Below are positions 1 through 5,764 of a stretch of 6,844 nucleotides of DNA, piece after piece (the stretch's first letter is position 1; each line of letters starts with the position of its first letter). This DNA is from JADZGC01 sp964391595 (GTDB lineage Bacteria > Patescibacteriota > Saccharimonadia > CAILAD01 > GCA-016700035). Made by a program: the position numbers and the translations under genes. The notes under the pieces are model-generated. The model ran no database searches and had not been told where the DNA came from. It saw nothing but the letters and a program-made list of their open reading frames with translations. The stretch spans positions 1 to 6,844 of the forward strand of contig CAYMMM010000036.1 of the NCBI GenBank assembly GCA_964391595.1. The letters are read 5' to 3'.

Positions 1-17
1 AAGTCTTGCTGTTGCAT
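1..17 (-). CDS. rpoC: RNA polymerase beta' subunit, first codons only (partial, runs off the left edge)
   Basis: Only five full codons and two further bases are present: an ATG at 17-15 followed by Gln-Gln-Gln-Asp. Protein homology cannot be judged from so little. The call rests on position and translation signals: the ATG lies three bases past the rpoB stop codon, on the same strand, behind a strong AGGAGG eight bases upstream. In nearly all bacteria rpoC directly follows rpoB, and the two encode the large subunits that form the polymerase active-site cleft. The tight spacing suggests translational coupling. Identity as rpoC is therefore an inference, though a safe one. Confidence 0.8.
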
Positions 18-20
18 GAT

Positions 21-3000
21 CTAGACCTCCTCTTCCTTTCCATCAATTGGTTCTAACTCCGCAAGGGCTTCGAAATCGTCAATCGCACCGCTTGCTTCCA
101 GATCGACAATGCCGTCGTCGACAGCTGTGCCGGTCAAGAGTGTGTCATCGCCGAGCTCATTTGACTCTTCAACAGCTGCTCGATCAAGTGCTTCATCGGC
201 ATCCAAAATGGTGTGATCGCGTTCGAGCTCTACGCTCATGCCGAGGGCCTGTAGTTCTTTTACGAGCACGTTGAAGCTTTCTGGGACACGTGGACCCTTA
301 ATCTCTTCAGACTTGATGATTGACTCGTACGCCTTTGAGCGGCCGACGACATCGTCAGACTTAATGGTGAGGATTTCCTGCAAGCTGTGCGAAGCGCCGT
401 AAGCCTCGAGCGCCCATACTTCCATCTCACCGAAGCGCTGCCCACCCATCATTGCCTTACCACCAAGTGGCTGCTGAGTAACCATAGCGTATGGTCCAGT
501 TGAGCGAGCGTGAATCTTGTCATCAACCATGTGATGCAGCTTCAGCATGTACTTGTAGCCGATCGTGGTCTTCTGATCGAATGGTTCGCCGGTGAAACCG
601 TGGTAGAGCTGAGCCTTTCCATCTTCTGGGAGTCCAGCCTTCTTGAGCTCTTGCTTGATCTGGTCAATAGTTACACCGTCGAGTACCGGGCTGGCTACCT
701 TATAGCCAAGCGCCTGAGCAGCCCAACCAAGGTGAGTTTCGAGGAGCTGACCGACATTCATACGAGCACCAATACCGAGTGGGTTCAGGACGATGTCGAC
801 TGGAGTACCATCTTCGAGGTATGGCATATCTTCGACAGGCATAATCTTGGAGATCACACCCTTGTTACCGTGACGTCCAGCCATCTTGTCACCAACCTGG
901 ATCTTACGGAGCTGTGCTACCGCAACATAGATTTGCTGCATGACACCTGAAGGTAGTTCATCGCCATTTTCTGCAGAAAGAATCTTTACACCGACGACCT
1001 TACCCTGACTGCCGTTTGGCATGCGCAAGCTCGTATCTTTTACTTCGCGAGCCTTTTCACCAAAGATCGCACGCAAGAGACGCTCTTCTGAGCTGAGTTC
1101 GGTCTCACCCTTCGGGCTAATCTTACCGACGAGAATGTCACCAGCAGAAACTTCTGCACCGATGCGGATGATGCCGCCTTCATCGAGATCCTTGAGTGCT
1201 TCATCACCAACGTTTGGAATGTCACGAGTAACAACTTCTGGACCAAGCTTGGTGTCGCGTACGTCCATCTGATGTGTCTCGATATGGATTGAGCTGTAGC
1301 GATCATCCTGTACCAGGCGCTCCGAGAGAATGATGGCGTCTTCGAAGTTGTGACCATCGAAGGCCATGAAAGCAACAAGGACATTTTGCCCGAGCGCTAA
1401 CTCGCCATCCTTAGTGGACATACCATCTGCCAACACATCACCCTTTTTGATTTTTTCGCCACCAGAGACGAGAGTACGCTGAGTCATTGCCGCACCCTGG
1501 TTTGAGCGGATGAAAGTCTGTGGTTCGTAGACTTTTTCGCCACCCTTCTTATACTTAACGACGATCTCCTGGGCACTTGCGCGTACCACCTCACCCTCAT
1601 CTTCTGCGAGGATTACCTGACCTGAGTCAGCGGCAACTTTAGCTTCGACACCAGTACCGACGATCGGAGCTTGTGGCTTCACCAAGGCAACTGCTTGCTT
1701 TTGCATGTTTGCGCCCATCAAAGCACGACGTGCGTCATTGTGTTCCATGAACGGGATCAGTGCAGCAGACACGCCAATGGTTTGGATTGAAGCAATGTCC
1801 ATGTACTGCACTTCGTCGGCATTCATTTCGGCTGCTTCACCACCAACACCTCGAGCCGACACGACTGACTCTACGAAATAGCCTTTTTCGTCGATCCGAA
1901 TGTTCGCAGGGGCAATGACCGCGCGCTCTTCATCAAAGGCGTCAAGCAATACGACTTCTTTGGTAACACGAGCCTTAACTGGTACATCAGTTACCCCGGC
2001 TTTTGCTAGTGCCTTGGATTGTGCTGCGGTGATAGTGTCACCAGGCTTTACGATCACGCTACCCTTAGCGTCCTTGATTTGCTTGCGTGCAATCTCGCCG
2101 ACAGCTTTATCTGGCGTAGGCGCATTTACTACTTTGAGATATGGCGTCTCCATGAAACCATATTCATTAACCTTGGCATAACTTGCCATCGTTGATACGA
2201 GACCGATATTCGGTCCTTCTGGAGTTTCGATTGGACAGATTCGCCCATAGTGCGTACGGTGTACGTCACGAACCTCGAAGCCAGCACGTTCACGATTCAA
2301 GCCACCAGGGCCCATCGCATTAAGACGACGCTTGTGTACAATCTCGTCGAGTGGGTTGGTCTGCTGCAAGAACTGTGAAAGCTGGTGTGAAGCGAAGAAC
2401 TCCTTCACGCTCGCAACGATCGGGCGGGCATTTACCATGAGAGCTGGTGTAACACTCGTTGGATCAGCGACCGACATACGCTCCTTGATGATGCGTTCCA
2501 TACGAGCGATACCAACGCGGAAGCGCTGTTGGATCAATTCACCGACCATCTTCAAGCGACGATTGCCGAGGTGATCGATGTCCTCACTTGGACGCTTATC
2601 ATTGGTCATCATGATGGCTTCTTTGACGATAGCTACGAAGTCCTCGACACGAAGCGTGCGATTTGGTCGTGTGTTCTTGATATCCAGACCAAGGCGCTTA
2701 TTGAGCTTGTAGCGTCCAACCTTCGAGAGATCATAGCGCTTGAAGTCGAAAAACATTGAGTCAATAAGTGACTTTGAGTTTTCTACAGTAGCGAGATCAC
2801 CTGGGCGAATACGCTTGTACACTTCCATGAGCGCTTCTGCAGTTGAGCTGGAAGCGTCCTTAGCGATCGTTTCAGAGATAAAGCGGACTTCCCCATTGTC
2901 TACATCGGCGAAGAGCTCGAGGAGATCACTGTCACTCGAGTAGCCAAAGGCACGTAAGAGAGTAGTAACAGGTAGTTTACGCTTACGGTCGATCTTGACG

Positions 3001-3515
3001 CTCATCACACCATTTGCCGCTGTTTCGATCTCGAGCCATGCGCCACGAGAAGGAATGATCTTTGCCCCGAAGTAACCGGTCAATGGATCGCTCGTGAAGA
3101 ATACACCCGCGCTACGTACTAGCTGCGAAACAACCACACGTTCGACACCATTAATGATAAAGGTGCCGCGCTTGGTCATGATAGGATAATCACCCAAGAA
3201 TATCTCCTGAGTCTTTACTTCGCCGGTTTCCTTAATAAGGAGTTCTAGATTTACTCGAAGACTTGATTCATATGTCGCGTTTTTTTCTTTTGCTTCTACT
3301 TCGGTAATCTTTGGCTCTTCGAAGAAATAGTCCTTAAATGAAAGTGCATAGAGTTTGCCAGTAAAGTCCTCGATAGGGCTAATTTCCTCGAACAATTCTG
3401 CTAATCCCTCGCGGACAAACCAGTTATAGCTCGTGTGCTGAATCTCTACGAGATTTGGTATTGGTAGCAGATCAGAGTGAGGGGAAAGATAGGTACGTTG
3501 ATTCTTTTGCGACAT
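21..3515 (-). CDS. rpoB: DNA-directed RNA polymerase beta subunit
   Basis: Encodes the 1164-aa beta subunit of the core RNA polymerase, which forms one pincer of the DNA cleft and part of the active site. Recognisable landmarks: N-terminal LPIPNLVEIQ (17-26), lobe motif GTFIINGVERVVVSQL (117-132), the rifampicin/fork region (373-406), CPIETPEGPNIGL (427-439), NFEDA with acidic E725-D726 (E. coli E813-D814), KMAGRHGNKG (877-886) with active-site K877 and K885 (E. coli K1065, K1073), and the C-terminal GQRFGEMEVWALEAYGA (1025-1041). Relative to E. coli it lacks both large lineage insertions; the numbering offset moves from 132 at the rifampicin pocket to 88 at NFED and 188 at KMAGRHGNKG. It gains about 50 residues near 463-515 and has an acidic tail (1113-1164). 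AAGGAG at 3523-3528, seven bases before the ATG, supports the start. Gln384 and Asn399 replace E. coli Asp516 and Ser531. Stop is TAG; rpoC follows after three bases. Confidence 0.99.
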   Translation of the reverse strand: MSQKNQRTYLSPHSDLLPIPNLVEIQHTSYNWFVREGLAELFEEISPIEDFTGKLYALSFKDYFFEEPKITEVEAKEKNATYESSLRVNLELLIKETGEVKTQEIFLGDYPIMTKRGTFIINGVERVVVSQLVRSAGVFFTSDPLTGYFGAKIIPSRGAWLEIETAANGVMSVKIDRKRKLPVTTLLRAFGYSSDSDLLELFADVDNGEVRFISETIAKDASSSTAEALMEVYKRIRPGDLATVENSKSLIDSMFFDFKRYDLSKVGRYKLNKRLGLDIKNTRPNRTLRVEDFVAIVKEAIMMTNDKRPSEDIDHLGNRRLKMVGELIQQRFRVGIARMERIIKERMSVADPTSVTPALMVNARPIVASVKEFFASHQLSQFLQQTNPLDEIVHKRRLNAMGPGGLNRERAGFEVRDVHRTHYGRICPIETPEGPNIGLVSTMASYAKVNEYGFMETPYLKVVNAPTPDKAVGEIARKQIKDAKGSVIVKPGDTITAAQSKALAKAGVTDVPVKARVTKEVVLLDAFDEERAVIAPANIRIDEKGYFVESVVSARGVGGEAAEMNADEVQYMDIASIQTIGVSAALIPFMEHNDARRALMGANMQKQAVALVKPQAPIVGTGVEAKVAADSGQVILAEDEGEVVRASAQEIVVKYKKGGEKVYEPQTFIRSNQGAAMTQRTLVSGGEKIKKGDVLADGMSTKDGELALGQNVLVAFMAFDGHNFEDAIILSERLVQDDRYSSIHIETHQMDVRDTKLGPEVVTRDIPNVGDEALKDLDEGGIIRIGAEVSAGDILVGKISPKGETELSSEERLLRAIFGEKAREVKDTSLRMPNGSQGKVVGVKILSAENGDELPSGVMQQIYVAVAQLRKIQVGDKMAGRHGNKGVISKIMPVEDMPYLEDGTPVDIVLNPLGIGARMNVGQLLETHLGWAAQALGYKVASPVLDGVTIDQIKQELKKAGLPEDGKAQLYHGFTGEPFDQKTTIGYKYMLKLHHMVDDKIHARSTGPYAMVTQQPLGGKAMMGGQRFGEMEVWALEAYGASHSLQEILTIKSDDVVGRSKAYESIIKSEEIKGPRVPESFNVLVKELQALGMSVELERDHTILDADEALDRAAVEESNELGDDTLLTGTAVDDGIVDLEASGAIDDFEALAELEPIDGKEEEV
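26..31 (-). promoter_or_regulatory. Shine-Dalgarno of rpoC inside the end of rpoB
   Basis: On the minus strand the last rpoB codons (GAA GAG GAG GTC TAG) contain a perfect AGGAGG, which ends eight bases before the ATG at 17. This fixes the rpoC start and means ribosomes finishing rpoB pass over the rpoC initiation site, consistent with coupled production of beta and beta'. The Glu-Glu-Glu-Val end of RpoB is therefore partly dictated by this signal. Confidence 0.8.
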
Positions 3516-3601
3516 ATGGGCTCTCCTTAGGTTGATTATGTCTCGCTGGCTGTTGGCTACCCTGGTGGCACGGAGCCCTTGCAGAGTGTGACGTGTACCC
3601 C

Positions 3602-3619
3602 CTCTCGATTCTAAGAGAG
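3602..3619 (-). promoter_or_regulatory. Candidate rpoB-proximal -10 element within an inverted repeat
   Basis: On the minus strand TAGAAT (3613-3608) matches five of six bases of the sigma-70 -10 consensus. Flanking it are CTCTC and GAGAG arms (3615-3619 and 3602-3606) separated by eight bases. A start near 3601 would give a leader of about 85 bases before the rpoB ATG, in which GGCU and AGCC segments (3574-3577 and 3555-3558) can form a small hairpin with two inner C-G pairs. No convincing -35 hexamer is present at 16 to 18 bases, so this is a weak call. The region would need an activator, or a different promoter may be used. Confidence 0.3.
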
Positions 3620-3644
3620 TGAGAAAGAGTACATGTCTGCAATT

Positions 3645-3656
3645 ACTTCATGAAGT
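3645..3656. repeat. Perfect 12-bp palindrome upstream of rpoB
   Basis: ACTTCATGAAGT is exactly self-complementary. It lies about 130 bases upstream of the rpoB start codon and about 30 to 40 bases upstream of the TAGAAT element, a position common for dimeric transcription-factor sites. It has no spacer or T-run, so it does not look like a terminator. Operator function is a guess from symmetry and position; I cannot name a regulator. Confidence 0.45.
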
Positions 3657-3705
3657 GAGTAAAACAAGCTGTGAGATGAGATGGCGACGAGGGGTATCTA
3701 AACGC

Positions 3706-3724
3706 AAAAAAACGCGTCCACGCG
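3706..3724 (-). terminator. Short hairpin with T7 run, possible intrinsic terminator
   Basis: On the minus strand CGCG-TGGA-CGCG is followed immediately by seven Ts. The stem is only four base pairs, all G-C, closed by a four-base loop, so it is weaker than a typical intrinsic terminator. It lies about 80 bases after the transporter stop codon and about 190 bases before rpoB, so it could end the upstream transcript and insulate rpoB. Alternatively it could act on a transcript starting at the promoter-like element at 3773-3806. Confidence 0.45.
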
Positions 3725-3772
3725 AAATAAGCAGTTTCCGGGGTTAGCGTATATGTTTAAGCATCCTCTTAC

Positions 3773-3806
3773 ACCTTATTTTGAGGTAATGAGGGGTCAA
3801 TGTCAA
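3773..3806 (-). promoter_or_regulatory. Candidate promoter at the transporter 3' end, reading toward rpoB
   Basis: Two overlapping sigma-70-like arrangements are visible on the minus strand. A perfect TTGACA (3806-3801) is followed after 17 bases by CAAAAT (3783-3778, four of six matches). TTGACC (3800-3795) is followed after 16 bases by TAAGGT (3778-3773, keeping T, A and final T). The first -35 overlaps the stop codon of the transporter gene. A start near 3771 would yield either an RNA of about 65 bases ending at the 3706-3724 hairpin, or a long leader of about 255 bases for rpoB. The -10 elements are imperfect. Confidence 0.4.
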
Positions 3807-5050
3807 GCATATTTTGCGGAAATTTTACCGAAGAGTTTGAGGAAGAGAATGCCAAGCAAGCCGAGGCTTATACCAATAATGCCTATGACGCTCAAAGGAG
3901 TAAAGATATCTGCAAGCAAACCAGCAATAAAGACCGGTACAAGTGCCGCGATATTGATCATCATATTGAGCGTGCCAAAGATCTGGCCGCGAAGACTATC
4001 AGTTGATGCCATCTGGAGAAGCGTTTGTGAAGCTACGATCATACAAGCGTCCAGGAAGCCGAGCGCAAACGTGACAAGAGCTGTAGCATATTGCAGAGGT
4101 ATGAGGCTGCCTATCGAAGGCAGTGCGGCCATCACTATCAGCATTGCCGCTGCAGCAAAGAAAGCTACAAAGATCACACGCACCTTGCTCTGCGACTGCA
4201 AGAGCTTACCGGCTATAACGGAGCCAAGGATTAAGCCAATCCCGGCTGGCAAGACAAGAAAATGGCTTGTTTCCGCAAGGTTTTTACTGAAGAGCTGTTG
4301 CGCTAGTGCAGGTGCCAACGCAGCTATGATTCCCACGATCGTTTGTGCAAGTGAGATAAGGAGGATCGGGAACAGTAGTGTCTGCTCGCTTACAATCTTT
4401 GCAAAGTGCAGTCGCAAATCTTTCAAAATTGCCCGGTACGTGCTTTTCACATCAAAGCGTTCGAGCTTCGGTGGCTTCATCGAAGGAAGCGCCATTGTAA
4501 GCAGTAGTGCGATTACAAATGCAGCAGTCACACCAGCATAGACCGCGTGCACGCCGAACCGGCTAATGATTGGAGCCGCTAGCGAATACCCTATTATGAA
4601 GCTGGCGTTTAAGGTAAACACGAAGAATGAGTTTGCAACTGGCAGGTGCTCTTCTTTGACGAGTCTCGGGAGAGCCGCGCCCTCGGCAGGCACGAAGAAC
4701 TGTGAAAAAATCGACACTACAAATGCAAGTACATAGACTGCGGCCAGATTTTGATCGAGCAAGATAAAGAGAGGCACAAGCAGAGCCCGCAACGCATTCG
4801 CCCAATTCAAGACGCGTTTGCGATCACGCAAGTCTACATACGCGCCAGCAGGCACGGCAAACAGCACCGCAGGAATACCAATGGCAATGATGAGCAATGA
4901 CACAGAGCTGCTTGCGTATTTTGTGCCTTTCGCGAGGTCATAGATATGTATGATCAGTCCGTAGTTGAGCAGCTGAGCTGCCACCTGGCTGGCTACTTGT
5001 GCGCCCCACAACTTCAAGAAATTGCGGTTTTTAAGGACCTCACGATACAT
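3803..5050 (-). CDS. Major facilitator superfamily transporter, DHA3-like efflux type
   Basis: Encodes a polytopic inner-membrane protein of 415 aa, likely a proton-coupled exporter. Numbered from the ATG at 5050, hydrophobic segments fall near 13-35, 48-70, 82-100, 104-122, 142-162, 167-189, 224-246, 262-283, 290-311, 318-343, 362-382 and 386-407: twelve helices in two halves split by a charged loop around 190-223. The loop between helices 2 and 3 holds the MFS signature A form GAYVDLRDRKR (69-79). VPAEGAALPRLV (120-131) and LRGQIFGTL (354-362) resemble the EntS/macrolide-efflux branch. Substrate cannot be predicted. A GTG start at 5062 would add four residues (MSKC), but it has no Shine-Dalgarno, whereas GGTGA lies eight bases before the ATG at 5050, so I prefer the ATG. 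It occupies the place where clpX often follows clpP. Stop is TGA. Confidence 0.9.
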   Translation of the reverse strand: MYREVLKNRNFLKLWGAQVASQVAAQLLNYGLIIHIYDLAKGTKYASSSVSLLIIAIGIPAVLFAVPAGAYVDLRDRKRVLNWANALRALLVPLFILLDQNLAAVYVLAFVVSIFSQFFVPAEGAALPRLVKEEHLPVANSFFVFTLNASFIIGYSLAAPIISRFGVHAVYAGVTAAFVIALLLTMALPSMKPPKLERFDVKSTYRAILKDLRLHFAKIVSEQTLLFPILLISLAQTIVGIIAALAPALAQQLFSKNLAETSHFLVLPAGIGLILGSVIAGKLLQSQSKVRVIFVAFFAAAAMLIVMAALPSIGSLIPLQYATALVTFALGFLDACMIVASQTLLQMASTDSLRGQIFGTLNMMINIAALVPVFIAGLLADIFTPLSVIGIIGISLGLLGILFLKLFGKISAKYA

Positions 5051-5074
5051 GCATTTGCTCACCCATTACTGATT

Positions 5075-5080
5075 ATTGTA
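5075..5080 (-). promoter_or_regulatory. Candidate -10 element for the transporter gene
   Basis: TACAAT on the minus strand matches five of six bases of the -10 consensus and sits between the clpP hairpin and the transporter gene. Transcription from near 5068 would leave a leader of about 17 bases before the ATG at 5050, enough for the GGTGA ribosome site. The -35 position (TTCGTT at 17 bases) is poor and lies in the hairpin. Weak support, but it fits with the transporter being expressed separately from tig-clpP. Confidence 0.3.
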
Positions 5081-5084
5081 CCTG

Positions 5085-5105
5085 AAAAACGCCTCGAAAC
5101 GAAGC
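5085..5105 (-). terminator. Probable intrinsic terminator after clpP
   Basis: Starting at the base after the clpP TAG, the minus strand reads GCTTCG-TTT-CGAGGC and then G and five Ts. The six-base-pair stem includes one G-U pair and has a three-base loop. This is a compact Rho-independent-like structure in the only 55 bases between clpP and the transporter start. It probably ends or reduces the tig-clpP transcript; a stem this short may allow read-through. Confidence 0.55.
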
Positions 5106-5723
5106 CTAAGCCTTCTTGTCTGACTTCTTGGTAATAACCTTATCGACAAGCCCGTATGCCGCTGCCTCATCAGCCCCCATCCAATAGTCACGATCCGAGT
5201 CGGCTTCCACGCGCTCGACCGTCTGGCCGGAGCGCTCTGCGATCATTTTATTCAGCTGCTCACGAGTCTTTAGAATTTCCTTGGCAGTAATCTCAATATC
5301 AGCAGCTGTTCCTTCAAAGCCTCCTGATGGCTGGTGGATCATAACGCGGCTATTTGGAAGCGCAAAACGCTTACCCTTCTCGCCCATCGCAAGCAAAAAA
5401 GCGCCCATCGAGGCTGCTAGACCAACGCAAATCGTCGAAACAGCAGGCTGAATGTGCTCCATGGTGTCAAAGATCGCCAAACCTGCAGAAACACTTCCTC
5501 CTGGTGAGTTGATATACAGCGTGATATCGGCGTTCTTGTCTTCACTTTCAAGGAAGAGAAGTTGCGCGATAATGAGGTTTGCTACAGTATCATCTACTGC
5601 TGTTCCGAGAAATACAATGCGCTCTTTGAGCAGGCGAGAATAAATATCGTACGCACGCTCACCCATCGATGTCTTCTCGATTACCGTTGGTACTAAGAGT
5701 GAATTTCGAATTGTAGAATCCAT
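5106..5723 (-). CDS. clpP: ATP-dependent Clp protease proteolytic subunit
   Basis: Encodes a 205-aa serine peptidase that assembles into the double-heptamer ClpP chamber and degrades proteins unfolded and fed in by ClpX, ClpA or ClpC ATPases in the cytoplasm. The catalytic triad is complete: Ser105 in GLAASMGAF, His130 in VMIHQP and Asp179 in DRDYW, each seven residues beyond the B. subtilis positions 98, 123 and 172. LVPTVIEKTSMGERAYDIYSRLL and NSPGGSVSAG (72-81), part of the oligomer and substrate-strand core, are near-textbook. The extra N-terminal residues (MDSTIRNSL) may be a short propeptide. The ATG has GGAGG only four bases upstream, close but workable. It follows tig by 41 bases and likely shares its transcript. 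No ATPase partner is encoded in the window. Confidence 0.98.
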   Translation of the reverse strand: MDSTIRNSLLVPTVIEKTSMGERAYDIYSRLLKERIVFLGTAVDDTVANLIIAQLLFLESEDKNADITLYINSPGGSVSAGLAIFDTMEHIQPAVSTICVGLAASMGAFLLAMGEKGKRFALPNSRVMIHQPSGGFEGTAADIEITAKEILKTREQLNKMIAERSGQTVERVEADSDRDYWMGADEAAAYGLVDKVITKKSDKKA

Positions 5724-5764
5724 ATGCCCTCCGTCTTTATACTGTCTTGAAAACTATTGTAACG

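Noticed and set aside
510..950. A 146-codon plus-strand open frame inside rpoB
   Set aside because: It lies opposite highly conserved RpoB motifs and is explained as a shadow of that gene.
3619..3675. Three GTGAG repeats (3619, 3655, 3671) as regulator binding sites
   Set aside because: Five-base motifs with uneven spacing (36 and 16) in a purine-rich stretch are expected by chance.
3751..3764. Near-palindrome ATGTTTAAGCAT as an operator
   Set aside because: It has a mismatched pair, is A-T rich and has no other support.
3753..4541. A 262-codon plus-strand open frame opposite the transporter gene
   Set aside because: It is antisense to a clear 12-helix MFS protein and its translation shows no recognisable domain; the coding signal belongs to the minus strand.
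5736..5762. TTACAA and TATAAA elements between tig and clpP as a clpP promoter
   Set aside because: The spacing is only 15 bases, and transcription would start inside the clpP Shine-Dalgarno, leaving no usable ribosome site.
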